DNA of 64,000 bases from Dryomyza anilis (Eukaryota; Arthropoda; Insecta; Diptera; Dryomyzidae), in assembly GCA_951804985.1 (NCBI GenBank), contig OX638131.1, positions 85,026,849-85,090,848 on the forward strand. Direction: 5' to 3'. The notes beneath the pieces are model-generated. The model did not search any database and was not told where the DNA came from. It worked only from the letters and a program-made list of their open reading frames with translations. The translations under genes and the position numbers were made by a program. Positions 48,844 through 60,619 of the stretch are shown piece by piece (position 1 is the first letter of the stretch; every line of letters starts with the position of its first letter).

Positions 48844-49775
48844 GGCCCGTCCGTTATCTCATCTCAAAAGTTAAACTTTCTTAAAAAGTGATTTGCTAAC
48901 CTCTGATTTAATTCTAAACATGTTTAAATCATAACTTATCTAAATTTTATCGGCTGTTTACTTAACAAGTGTAGAACTTCAAAATAATTCTCCAATTAGA
49001 AATTAGTGCCACAAAGTGAAAAGAAACATCGAAAATCTATATATATAAAAATGAAATGTCCTGTGTGTGCCAGAGCATCACGGGAAAACGAACCGACGGA
49101 TTTGCCTGATTCTTTTTGTATTTTGTTCGTGTCAATGCAAGAGTGGTTTAGGAAAAAAGAAAAGTCGGAAAAACACAAAGGAATAGCCGGAAAATCGAAA
49201 ATTTAAGCACGAGCGAAGCTGTGAACGGGTCCAGCTATATAATAATAAACATAAACAAAAATTCAGTTTGCCGCAATGACTACCGAAACTCAACTGGGCA
49301 TTTTGGATTAAATGTGTAATACAGATGTCCCTTGGTGAATCGCCGAGGCCTTTATTAATTTTAAATCTAATTCCGTGATTAGTTCGCTTTTTGTCTGGTG
49401 TTTTGTGATAAATTATAATGATGAATTAAAGAATTGCACTTTATCCCATTTAAAACGCGGAAATGTTTATTTTAATATATGTGATCCAAAATATTCATTA
49501 AATTAATACCAAATCATAATTCAGATTATCATAGAACGATATGTTGATAAAAGGATTGGGGTCTTGCAGTTTGTGATTTGTTTTCTCCGAATAAATTTCA
49601 TATTTAGCAAAGTTTAACTTCCGTAAACACAGGCATTTCTGTGTTTAAATTTAAACATGCATCACCAGGTTAAACATTGCTATGTTGAGATAAGTTATCG
49701 ACACACAAATTTAAACATTGTTTAAACACTGTTTAGACTTAAACAATGTTTAAAGTTGAGATGAGTTAACGGGCC
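48844..49775. mobile_element. TTAA-flanked TIR element (piggyBac-like MITE, 932 bp)
   Basis: TTAA at 48840-48843 and 49776-49779 flanks GGCCCGT and ACGGGCC; the inverted ends extend to ATCTCATCTC / GAGATGAGTT. TTAA target duplication is the mark of piggyBac. It is noncoding and contains a nested Helitron. Confidence 0.75.
49036..49238 (+). mobile_element. short Helitron nested in the TTAA element
   Basis: The 5' end TCTATATATATAAAAATGAA follows an A, the typical insect Helitron start. Near the 3' end is a hairpin CAC-AGC-GAA-GCT-GTG, then ACGGGTCCAGCTA, identical to the end of the 15308-17685 Helitron except that CTAG reads CTAT. The 66-residue frame inside is not a gene. Confidence 0.75.
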
Positions 49776-49779
49776 TTAA

Positions 49780-52035
49780 AGTGCTTCTGTATTTTTAATC
49801 TTAGGGGAACATTCACCTTAAAATTTTTGTTCTTGTATTATCAGTTAATTAGAAAATTTCAAATTAGTGATTTTTTGAAAGCCCTACTTGACACAGTTAT
49901 TAACATGTCAGAAATCGTGGTTCTACCATATGTTGAAATTTTGTTTTCTCAATAAAAAATGATTGATCAATACTATACTACTTAAGCGGCATTGTATTTT
50001 TGAATTAATTCGTGACATAAATTTCCGATCACACTTATGCCTAGCCAAATTCAGAAAGAATTGTAGATGTGCCTTAGAAAAAAGTGCCTTTTCGGACCAA
50101 TCACGTGTTTTTCGAAAGTTTCAGCGTGTCCTTTTTTGTTGATGTTAGGGGCACATTCACAAGTCATATCTTAAAATCCTTATATTTACATTCTCTATTA
50201 AAAGTTGGATACAAAAGGATACAAAGAGCCGCGGTTCACACGTTGAAAAGAAGGCGAAGAATTTTCGTTTTCATTCCAAAAGTAGTATCATACCTCCACA
50301 ATTTCGTTTGGGATATACACACTTATGTGACATATATATTTTTTTGCATTTGGGTATTTGCTAGCGATTGTATTAAAATTGTAGCGATATCTAGCAATAG
50401 TGATGATGAGAACGACACAAAACATGCGCGTTTCATCGGTATTTTTGATGTTTTTCTTACTTTGGCCACTTGTAACAAATCGACAGAGCAACATAACTAC
50501 TCAAAAATGGTTGGGATTTATTAATTCAAGTATTCTTAACAATATTTAATTAAAATGTGAATTATAAAAAACAAGAAATCATTTTTATTCATTGCTTTAT
50601 GTCAATATCACGAAGATTAAAAGTTTTCTGAATCATACCCAGCAAACGAAACGTTAATTTTACGATATCGAAACGATATCGTTTGTATGCTCAAATTGTA
50701 GTTTTCGATAATTTATACTGATACGAAAACGATAGGGTTTTCGATAAAAACGAGCATGTCTAAAACGATATCGTTGTTTAAGTCGTTATAGTTAACGAGA
50801 TGATATCATAAATAGTTTTATTTTCGATAAACAAATTTTATTTGTTCAGAAAATTTTATTTTTTTGACAAAAATTGTAAAGTACACGCAATTAAATTTTC
50901 AAATAATTTGAGTTTTATATATAAAATTTATCATTATTATATCGAATATAAAAATGATCGCCAAATGGTCTCGTATTATTTTAGATTAACGAAAACGATA
51001 ATTTTGGGCTATAAACGATATCCTTTTGATATCGTAAATATGTCGTTTGGTTTGCTGGATCAAGTTTTGATAAATTTCATCAGCAATATGATGAAATATT
51101 TTTCTCTGTGCGATATTATACATAATTGAGTAATAAATTGAATCAGCTATTAAATATTTAAACAAAAAATTAATTTACCAATGATTATTATTTCTTTGGT
51201 GAAGATATACATTTCAATTCGACCTTCATTGCTCGATTTTATGAATGTTTAAAAAGTCATCTGATTGTAAATTGAAGACTTCATACAAAATACAACATTT
51301 TACAAACAATGTTACTCAATTACGATTAGCTCATTGTGTGGGTAATGGAGAGAGAGGTGAGTTAATCGGTTTGATGTTCTTATACCCAATAGTTCCATCA
51401 AAGACTACTTTACGCCACATCAAAGTAAAAATTGTAAACTTTGTAGTAGATACGTGTCACGAGTTCGATTTCGCGAACGGTAATAATTAAGGTGTCCTGT
51501 GAAAAAACACAATTGCATTCAGTTGTGACATACACACACACGGTGTGGGGACGGACAACTGCAGGTAAAAAAAACAGTTTTCATTCAGAATAAATGCACT
51601 ACAAATACTATATATTATATATGAATATATGTATGTGACATATAGACACGTGCGTTTGTATGTGTTGATATTTATGCGTGCGTGTGTTTATTTGTTCTTG
51701 TATGTTTACTTTTGCGTGTTCATTTAATTAACATCGAAACACAGTTGAAGGAAAAACAAATGCATGTTGTCCACATTCAAGGACACCGAAGACTGCTTGC
51801 TGGTCGCTCTTTATTCCAGTTCAATTAAACTGGAAGACTGTCAGCTACACTCGTGCTTACCGTGCGATATATAATAGAACTTATCGACGCATATACATTC
51901 GGACTAGTGACATTGACTGTGAGCATAGGAACAGAAAAACTTGTAGCTTGTGTGGTGCTGATTCGGCACTCCCACACAGTTCAAGCTCTGCTCTTGCAAT
52001 GAACATTTGTATCGAAGGGAGGACTAACGGTAAAT
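49780..52035. other. gene-free stretch with scattered GATATCG motifs (50640-50830, 51000)
   Basis: ACGATATCG/CGATATCGT words in 50640-50830 relate to the GATATCG repeat family. The 50084-50524 and 51245-51490 frames lack family resemblance and good starts. 51760-52030 is GC-richer without a recognisable exon. Confidence 0.35.
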
Positions 52036-52330
52036 GTACACACAGAAAAATCTTCTTTTGGCATGAGGTTAATTGAACCAACGTTCCAGTGTTACAACTG
52101 AAATACATTTGTTGTACCCTCATGTTATTAAAACGAACGTTCCATTTTTTACTAAAACCGAAATATTAATCCGCGCAACTGTACTTTTGGTTGTCGTAAC
52201 CGCATGATTGCTGACTAGGAGGTTGAAACAATCTCTTGCTTGCTCACAAGGAGGTTAGCACAACCTCATGCTTGGTGACTATGAGGTTGGTACAACTTCC
52301 TAATCAGAAAGTTGTACAATCGAATAATTT
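52036..52330. mobile_element. CACAGAAAA-family repeat, copy 2 (diverged)
   Basis: Begins ACACAGAAAAATCTTCTTTT and repeats GGAGGTTGAAACAATCTC / GAGGTTAGCACAACCTC modules not present in the other copies. Confidence 0.5.
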
Positions 52331-52499
52331 GGTATGGCAATTTAGTTTTGTGTGTGTACATACCGAATTCAAACACGATAAGAAAAAGTCTACTTAAAGC
52401 TGCAAAAGTAATAAAAAAAAAAAATTTATATAAATATTTTTGTAAAATTAATAGAAAAAATCTTCACGTAACCCGTGTAGAGGATTCATATTTAGTGTT

Positions 52500-53028
52500 G
52501 GTGCACAAAAAAAATTTTTTTTTTCAAAAAAAAAAAAAATTTCGAAAAAAAAAAAGATTTTTTTTCAAAAATATATTTTTTATAAATATAACTTTTTATT
52601 AATAAAAAATAGTAATTATAATAAATATATTATAAAACATATTACTAATTTATGCATGTCAAAGAAGCATTATATAAGAAGTAACATACAAGAACTACTT
52701 AAGAACTGAGAAGTACGGCAAAAAATGAACAAAAAAAAATATGTTGATAGAGTGTTGGTTTAATGAACAGCGTTCTTCAATATGATGAACATATATGTTG
52801 TATTTTATATTTTGGTTCATTAATATGATGAAACGTATTCTTCACATACAGTTCATCATATTGAAGAACACATTTTCGACAGTTAACAAGCGTTCTTCAT
52901 ATTTATGATAGCATTTATAACATTGATGGCGTTAATCATTAATATTATGAATGGTTCTTCAATGCAATGAATCATAGGTTGAAGAACGGAATTCATCGAT
53001 ATGATGTACATTTTTTTTCTGTGTGTGG
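52500..53028. repeat. ATATGATGAA-motif dispersed repeat, copy 2
   Basis: Shares with 3140-3425 the run ATTAATATGATGAAACGTAT, TTCACATACAGTTCATCATA and the closing T-run plus CTGTGTG. Preceded by an A/T homopolymer tract as in copy 1. Confidence 0.6.
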
Positions 53029-53032
53029 TGCA

Positions 53033-53487
53033 TTTTGATTTGGTTAGTTTTGGTGTGGTCAGTTTTGGTGTGGTGAGTTTGGTATGGTGAGATTAAGTAA
53101 GATGAGTAACATCTAAATTTAAAGTTTAGCTGAAGTCGAAAACATTAGTGTTGAAATATAGCGTATTGAATTTGTAGGGTTCAATGGGAGGTGCTTCGCC
53201 CATTGTCCAATTTGGTTTATTTATGGCTTAAAATACTCCATGGACGATAAGCATAATATTGCAAATTTTAAGAAAAATTCGTTCAGCAGTTTTGTTATGA
53301 ATTTTAACATCCATCATAAATAAAAATGGGCGGTAAATGTGGGTGTGGTCAAAGAAAAACTTGAGCTTCTGATCTTCTCCTGGGTCTTTATAATATATTT
53401 CATATTTTAAGGAAACCATGCACAGGTGTACGTTTGCATAGCGCACAAACAAACAAATAAACAGAACATTAATTTTATTTATATAGA
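53033..53487 (-). mobile_element. Helitron fragment, reverse orientation, with the same 15-bp unit
   Basis: On the - strand it starts TCTATATAAATAAAATTAATG-like at 53487 (after an A), then a GTTT-rich run and a leader with GGACAATGGGCGAAGCACCT, homologous to the leader of the Helitron at 15308. It ends in three to four units of the 15-bp satellite at 53033-53085. The 3' end is missing. Confidence 0.7.
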
Positions 53488-53747
53488 TTATCACGATCTA
53501 GGTTTAAAATTTATTCTGTAAATTTGTTAAAAATCAATTACAAAATTTATACCGAACATATAGACAAGAATGCGGCTCTATGACGAAATTACACATAGTC
53601 AAACTTTAATGCTCCTAATTGCCGACCCTTTGTACACAAAAAAAAAATCAAAATTCATATTGATGATTTCATTCATTGCAATAAAATTGTTTTTCGTTTT
53701 AAAATTTTTTTTAACATCAAATTTCAAACAAAATGTTGTCTTTACAT

Positions 53748-54015
53748 ACACAGAAAAATCCTCTTTTGACATTAGGTTGGAAGAATGAAAAAGTTAATTG
53801 TACCAAATAACTTCATTCGGTTAAACCAAATGGTTTACACATTTGCTGGCGGAACTGCTACATTAGCCTATACACATAAAATATTAGTCTATGGTTCTAA
53901 ATCTGTACTAAATTGTTTTAAAACAGTTCGAAATTGGTTCCAGTACAACTCTAAGCGGTTGAGAGAAGTTGGTTGGGTAAAGAGTAGGTTGGCGGAACCA
54001 ATCTCTGAGTACAGT
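53748..54015. mobile_element. CACAGAAAA-family repeat, copy 3
   Basis: Begins ACACAGAAAAATCCTCTTTT and follows copy 1 through AGCGGTTGAGAGAA. The 84-residue frame (53785-54039) is a side effect; the equivalent frame in copy 1 is only partly shared. Confidence 0.65.
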
Positions 54016-54039
54016 ATAAAAAATACAAAACTAAAGTAA

Positions 54040-54485
54040 AAAATTAAAAACAAACATAAAGAAACAAAATGGTTTAGTCATACGTAAAAATAAAGCAAAA
54101 AAACCTAAAAGAAAAATAAAAGCAAAATCAAAAAAACAATTTCAAAAGAATAACATAATAGAAAAAGAAAAGATATGAAATCAATAGCAAAACAAAGAAA
54201 AAAGAAGTATAACATCAGAAATTAAAAAAATCCAAAACCAATAGAAAAACACAAAAGGAAAAATCAAAAACAAAACAACTAAAAGATAAAGATAAAATAA
54301 AAAAATAAAAGATAATCACGAAATTAAAAACAAAAAACAACAGAAAACAAAAGCAATATAACAAAGCCAATGCAATAACACGTAAACAAAGTCCTACATA
54401 ATCACAAAAAACAAAAGCAAAAATAGGGAAAAACCAAAGGCAGAACATAAATAAAAATAAATGCAAAAACTAAAACACAAAGACA
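54040..54485. repeat. A-rich AAAACAAAAGCAAAA low-complexity tract
   Basis: Irregular A-rich sequence with AACAAAAGC words, similar to 15580-15670 and 15880-15960 inside the Helitron. The F/L/C-rich - strand frame is an artefact. Confidence 0.6.
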
Positions 54486-55124
54486 ATGTGAAACCTGCCC
54501 AGAGGGCAAACGTGCGTCGCACAAAAAATTATGTCGTTCGGGCTCACATCGTGCGTGCTATATGCGAAGAAAATGAACACACAGCATGCGGACGCACGAC
54601 ATGAGTGCGTAGTGAGAGCTGTGTGCGAGCACAAAAATATCACAAAAGTCGCATTAATGCAGGCTCACGACATGATTGCAAGATGAGAGCAGTGTGCGAG
54701 CACAAACAATACACAAAACTCGCATTCGTGCGGGCGCACGACGTGATTGCGTAGTGAGATCATATTGCGAGCACTCAAAAATAAAACAATTTTGTAGAAA
54801 ATCAGGCGCACGACATGAATGTGTAGTGCGAGCATAGTGCGAGCACACAAAAATCACAAAACTCGCATTCCTGCGAGTACTTTACTATAAATTTGAAAGG
54901 TAGATTTTTCAAATTGTCACTCATTTTTCAAACAATAAAATAAAAATAAGTCTGATATTGGATGAGCGGTTGTTTATTGTTCTTTGCCAGCATATCAACA
55001 TTAACCATTATTTTTTTCAGGTATGTTTTTATGTGTTCATTTTATATTGTTTCTAGTGTTTACTTTTTAGTTGCTAATTTTAAATTTATGCCATTATTTA
55101 AATTTTAATTTGTTTATTTTATTA

Positions 55125-55236
55125 AATTTCGTACATTAATTCTTGAAGATTGAATCTTTCTGCTTAATACTAGATTTTTCGTACAAATTTCGTACATTAA
55201 TTCTTGAAGATTGAATCTTTCTGCTTAATACTAGAT
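55125..55236. repeat. 60-bp period tandem duplication
   Basis: AAATTTCGTACATTAATTC and the following AAGATTGAATCTTTCTGC occur twice, 60 bp apart, just downstream (- strand) of the awd copy. Confidence 0.85.
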
Positions 55237-55291
55237 ACACAAAATGCAAAAATATGCCAACTGCAGCGCTGCGCTCTGCCGACGAACACAT

Positions 55292-55674
55292 TTATTCGTA
55301 GACCCAGCTCTCGGCGGCTGGAGTGTATGCGAGTTCGCTGTCCTTGAACCACAGACCGATTTTCTTGTTGGCGGAAACGACGGCGTCTGAGGAATGGATG
55401 ATGTTGTACGTCCAGACTTCACAACGTTCAAAACTTCCCACACCATTGGAACCACTGGGCCGGATGCCATGTAATTAACCAAACCGGGGAAGAAGGGACG
55501 AGCTGACGAATCGGCGTAATGCTGCTCCAACAATTCTTTGGAAGCCCACATTAATTTCATGGCTACCAATTTGAAGCCCTTCTCTTCGAAGCGCTGGATG
55601 ATTTTTCCAACGAGTCTACGTTAGACGCCATCAGGATTAATCATGATGAAAGTGCGCTCCTTGTTTCCAGCCAT
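55292..55674 (-). pseudogene. awd: processed pseudogene of nucleoside diphosphate kinase (awd)
   Basis: Read on the - strand from ATG at 55674, the translation begins MAGNKERTFIMINPDGV, has a stop at codon 18 (TAA, 55621-55623; glutamine in the family), then [40 protein letters not shown] and GPVVPMVWE, clearly the NDP kinase fold. After VVKSGR about 80 bp are missing, shifting the frame; a second frame resumes NIIHSSDAV (active-site His region), then [20 protein letters not shown] and TAA at 55292. The phosphate-binding Lys of VKPDGV is Asn here. It is intronless and about 80 bp shorter than the usual 153-codon gene, so it is a dead retrocopy. No poly(A) tract remains. NDP kinase normally transfers phosphate from ATP to other nucleoside diphosphates in the cytosol. 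Confidence 0.93.
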
Positions 55675-56259
55675 TTTGTACGCGAACTAGTTGCGAATGT
55701 TTAAATTTAAATGTCATCAAAATGTATTTACATTTTTTTTAATATTAAAAACAATATCAAACCAAATTTCATATTGTATGTTTTTGTAATTTTGTTTTGG
55801 TCGCACTCGTGCGAGCTATATGAGACTATTATGAGTTTCAGTTTATTGTATCACAAATACAGCATACTATTTTTTCAGCATGCGTGCGGTCTATATGAGT
55901 CTCATATGCGCCTCACACAATTTTCTCGCACTTGTGCTACTATATTGAGTCTTAAATGCGACGCGCACATAATTTTTTAGCACTCGTGCGAGCTATATGA
56001 GGCTCATATGCGCCTCACACATTTTGCTCGCACTCGTGCGACTATTTTGAGGCGCATATGAGTCTCATGCTACTGATTTTTAAAATTTTGTACGCACTCG
56101 TGCGACTATATTGATGATCAAATGCGACTCACGAATGCCTCGCACTAGTGCGAGCGTATTGAGTCTCAATTGCGGACACACGATTGCCACTCTGTGCGCG
56201 CACGCGTGCGACTTTTTTATCAGGCTTGCGCTCACAATGTGAGCATTTTGCTATCTGGT

Positions 56260-57700
56260 TGAATCACAAGATTGAATAAACAATCAATTTTTGAATCAAT
56301 TTTCAAATCAATTTTCAAATCAATTTTAATATAAATTGTGTGATTGCCTGATTATCAATACAAAAAAAATTGGACAATCGCACGGCTTAATTATTATTTT
56401 TTTTACACTTTTTTAGACTGAAAAAAATATTTACCTAATTGAGGTAAAATGGCTCCATAGAAAATTATTCATTCATGTTAACACGAATTTCATTTATTTG
56501 AAAAAAAATGTTGATTTAAAGAAAATTGTCATTGATTACAAGAAAACTGGGATTTATTTAAAGAAATTTAGACTATGGAGCTGAATCATTCCCATATTTA
56601 CCTGAAATCAGTAAATTGTTTTTTTGGGTGCAAAATATATTTTGAAAAATATCCTATCTACTTTTTGTTTTTCAAGAAATATTTCTGAGACTCGCAAAAC
56701 TTTCTTATTTTATAAATGAGTGTTAATGTTGATTGTTAATATTGAAGTATACTATTAAAAGTCTTTAAAAAATTATAAAATCCTTAAATATTTTAAAAAC
56801 GACATGCTATAATTATTTCTTAAAGCCCGCAAAAATTTTGAACCCACAAAAACGTTATTTTTGCAATTAATTTTACTTCGTTAAATAAACAAAAATTCAT
56901 ATTTGAAATCATTTTAAAGATATTTTGAATTTGCTAATATATAATTTCTGAAATATACTACTCTATGCATAGTTAACTTCAAAGAGTTTTATTTTTGAGA
57001 AATATAAATAATTCCACTACATAAATCATTTACAAAAACTAAGAAAATGAAGACAGTTCCAAGTAGCTCTCATTTTACAACTTCTAAAAGTGTTACTAAT
57101 AGATCTAAAATTGTTACTAATAAAATATAAAACTGTAAATATCGTTTAATCTCAAATATGCCTCAAGAGTGTACAGTTTTCCCCATTTGGTCAAGGTTTA
57201 TTTGACAATCATCATGTAAGCAATTGATTAAAATAGCTATGTCCATAAATTATTCATTCGTATTGTGGTAACTGCTAATGAAATATAATTAGTAGTACTA
57301 AACGTATTATTTAACTACAACCTACCAAATTATTAAGACTTATTTCTAAAATATACTTAACAAAACCAAATCAAATATAATTAGAAATTTTGTTACTTTT
57401 TGTTCAAATGTGTAATTTTGAAGGTCTGTAAAACTTATTGAAATTGTACATAATAACATATTAAACTATATAAACTAAAACACTCTAAAATATAACATTT
57501 TAATAGTGCCGATATCATTTAAAAACAAATTTATTAAAGTGCGGACAACATATGAATATTTATAATTTAAAATTTAATGACTATAATATAATCATGTTTT
57601 TTTTTTAATAATACTTACATGGTAGAAGAATTTATAAAATATTAAATTAACGTCGTTGTAAAGCGAAATTATGCCTTTTCCATAATTAAAATTTTAGTAT
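56260..57700. other. AT-rich gene-free stretch
   Basis: No signals apart from CAAATCAATTTT triplication at about 56300. Confidence 0.35.
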
Positions 57701-57703
57701 TAC

Positions 57704-58126
57704 TGCCCGAGACAAAATTTCTGGCATTTTTCAGGAATATTTCCGGAAACACACAGATGAATGGAGTATTTTTGAAAGTGTATAGCGGGTTGTACAATGT
57801 TGTGGAATTTTATTAGCAGATTCACGGCATATTTTGTGAACGGACAGAAAATAAACAGCTTATGATACAAACTCTGCCTTTGTCTGTTTGAAATATGTCG
57901 AAAAAGTCTTTCATATTTCCGGCAAACACACAGATAAATAGAATATTTTTAGAAGTGTATAGCAGGTTATAGAACTTTGTGGCAAAATATGGGCAGATTC
58001 ACGGCATATTTTGGGAACGGGCAGAAAAAAAACAGCTTATGATACAAACTCTGCCTTTGTCTGTTTGAAATATGTCGCAAAAATGTTTCTAAACTGCCTC
58101 GACACTGCCAAAAATATTGTCTGGGG
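57704..58126 (+). mobile_element. CCCCGAGACAAAA TIR element, copy 3, with internal duplication
   Basis: The left CCCGAGACAAAATTTCTGGCA (without its first C) pairs with TGCCAAAAATATTGTCTGGG at the right. An internal segment of about 175 bp (GCAGATTCACGGCATATTTTG to TTTGAAATATGTCG) occurs twice in tandem, unlike copy 1. Confidence 0.75.
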
Positions 58127-58129
58127 AAG

Positions 58130-58790
58130 TAATCAAAAGCTGAGCTTTCGATCACAGATTCTGAAATTACGAATAACAATTTTTTAATAAAGTTGCACTC
58201 GTAATATGGCGATTTAAAATCATCAACCTCAAATTATATATACATTATGTTAAATAGTATTGTGAAATAAATTATCATTTAATTAAAAAGCATATTTACC
58301 ACATTTGTTTCTCAGGCTGAAAATCAAGAGGAAAAAACAATTCTAAACCAGTTGCTGTAATCAAAGAGCATTGGAAATTCAAAGTTCGTTCACGCACATG
58401 TTGTAAGAAGGTCCTTGTTGATAAAATGTCAAAATCAAAATAAAAAAAAAGAAATACTAAATAAATAAAATAAAAAAATAAAAACAGAAAGAAAAGAGAA
58501 AACAAAAAAAATTATAGAAACAAATCACTACAAGGACTACACCAATAACAACTTGAGAGAACGAAAAAATTCGTAGTAGAAATAAAAAATCTGAGAGTTC
58601 AACCACAACTCAACCATCAACTACAATAAAATGAGAGTAACAAGGACTACAATTTTACATGCGCTACACAACTTCAAATACATAGTATTTATAATCTGTG
58701 AACCAACGGCTGACGAATTCATTTTTACTACCCGAATGCACGGTTAGTAAAATGAACGAACCGTACCGAACTACTAAGCATCCGAAACGT
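58130..58790. other. gene-free stretch
   Basis: A-rich tract at 58430-58530; otherwise nothing recognised. Confidence 0.3.
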
Positions 58791-59129
58791 ACACTGAGAA
58801 AATAAAATTTAAAAAAAACTGTTTTCTGTACGTTCTAGAGGTAGAGTTACGAATTGGAAGAGTCGTTCTAGAATTGGAGAACTTTCGGTTAATTGACAAA
58901 TTCACATTATTTAACCCGAATCGTTCTGAGTGACCCTTATTTGCATATACACATGAAATATTAGTCTATACACACTCCTAATGGTTCTAAATCTGTACTA
59001 AATTGTTGTAAAACAGTTCGAAATTGGTTGTAGTACAAACTACAACTATTTTCATTTTGACAATAACAACCGACTAAGCGGTTGAGAGAACCGAATAAGT
59101 TGGCTGTGCAAAGAGTATTCTGTGTGTAA
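58791..59129. mobile_element. CACAGAAAA-family repeat, copy 4
   Basis: Begins ACACTGAGAAAATAAAATTT, ends TATTCTGTGTGTAA, and shares the GAAATATTAGTCTATACACA to CTAAGCGGTTGAGAGAACC stretch with copies 1 and 3. The left third is different. Confidence 0.65.
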
Positions 59130-59179
59130 GTGTGTTTAAAATTTCAAGTTAAACCTCTGTCTAAGTTTTAAATGGTACC

Positions 59180-59480
59180 CGGTATGCCATTCGTTTCGAT
59201 ATCGTTTCGAGATCAATGTGAGAAGTTGGAGAATTCAAGCGATATCGAACACTTTCTCGTAGCGATATACATGATTGGTAAATATCGAAGCGTTCTGTTG
59301 GAAAAAAAGAATTTTTTAAATGGGAATGATATCGAAAAAAATGATCAGAGTTTGAGATTGTTCGAAAAATATTTCAATCGATGCGATAAATGTTTATATA
59401 TCGTATCTTATCAAAGAATTATGATGTACGAGACATTTAAAAAATTAGAATCGAAATAGCAAAGAGATCGATCTTTGTTA
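59180..59480. repeat. GATATCG-rich dispersed repeat, copy 2
   Basis: CCATTCGTTTCGATATCGTT, CGAAGCGTTCTGTTGG and AGTTTGAGATTGTTCGAAAA match copies at 22182 and 63745. The 95-residue frame here does not persist as protein in the other copies. Confidence 0.6.
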
Positions 59481-60419
59481 ATCGAGAACTGTAGGCATCG
59501 GGGTACTCCGAGACATGGCAGACTAAGTAGTGCCTCATATTGAAGCAAAATTTGAAAAAAAGCAAACTTTAAAAAAGTGAAAATGATATGATCAGGGCAA
59601 TCTATAGCCGTTCGTCCGTATCGTACGAGAGCTGCAAGTGGGAGTGGCCAAAAATCCGATACTCTTCCATAGGTCTATGGATTCAATTAAATCAATCGCT
59701 TACATCAATATTTGCAGAAAAATTAAACAATTTTCTTTAAAAAATAAAATTTTGAACAATTTGATGCAAATTAAACACAAATGATTTTAATTTGTGATGG
59801 TAAATTTTCACTCATTTGACATAAACAGCTGATTTCGAAGTTACATTGAATTCCATTATGCACGGATCTCAAGATAGCTAAAAATTCGTATTCGTAGCGG
59901 AGATTCGGATTTTCACTACGACGGGTCTCATGATTATTGCCCTGAATAAATCGAAAATAAATTATATTTATGTGTAATCATTGGAAAATAATAAATTTAT
60001 AGCTTTCGACAATTATTATTTTTAATTTAACTAGTTTTTAAAAATTTGATTTTTAAAATTTTTAATAGGTTTTCAGTTTTTTACACCAAGAAAAACAACT
60101 TTTTGATGAACTTTTCCATCTCACTACATCGAATGTAAGTGAGAATGAATTTGAATATCAATTGCACTACGTCACAATGACGTTATTTGAGAAATTGGTA
60201 TAGAAAAAAGTCACTGGTACAAAAGATTTTATAATTTAAAGGAACCATACACTCATACTTTCTCGAACATTCAAATTTTATAACAGCATACGACATTTAA
60301 AAGTTTAACACATCGATATAGCAATATTTTTCTAAGCAATCTTGAACTTTGATTAATAATTTTTGTTCAATATCGATTGCGTAAAATAACTCGTTCCGAG
60401 GAATCTCCGCGAAACAAGA
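59481..60419. other. gene-free stretch
   Basis: Slightly GC-richer at 59480-59660; no exon or repeat end recognised. Confidence 0.3.
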
Positions 60420-60560
60420 TCTACTCCAGCCTGCCATTCGATTCGATATCGTTTCGAGACTGTTTCGAGATGTTGAAGAATTCATTCGATCTCCATTACA
60501 TATAAAATTTGATCTAAAAGGTACGTAGATATAGTAACGAGATAAGTAAGTTTATACGAA
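60420..60560. repeat. GATATCG-rich dispersed repeat, partial copy
   Basis: CCTGCCATTCGATTCGATAT and CGTTTCGAGACTGTTTCGAG match the left part of copy 2. Confidence 0.5.
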
Positions 60561-60619
60561 ACGAGAAAAAGTTAGGTCACATAGGTAAGTTCGTTCACAT
60601 GGGGCGGACTTTTATAGTC

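Larger units (their letters stand above)
54498..56258. mobile_element. candidate composite element: GTGCGAGC repeat arms around the awd pseudogene
   Basis: The left arm (54498-54885) has four units of about 70 bp with GCGCACGACATGA and GTGCGAGCACA. The right arm (55795-56258) has about seven units of 50-65 bp with CGCACTCGTGCGAGCTATAT and TCATATGCGCCTCACAC. The outer ends CCCAGAGGGCAAA and TTTGCTATCTGG are roughly inverted. No target duplication is seen, so element status is uncertain, but the arms are clearly related in inverse orientation. Confidence 0.45.

Noticed and set aside
50084..50524. 146-residue frame with hydrophobic segment
   Set aside because: No family resemblance, poor start context and AT-rich codons like the flanks; chance frame is likelier.
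59172..59459. 95-residue frame
   Set aside because: Lies in the GATATCG repeat; other copies do not keep the frame.
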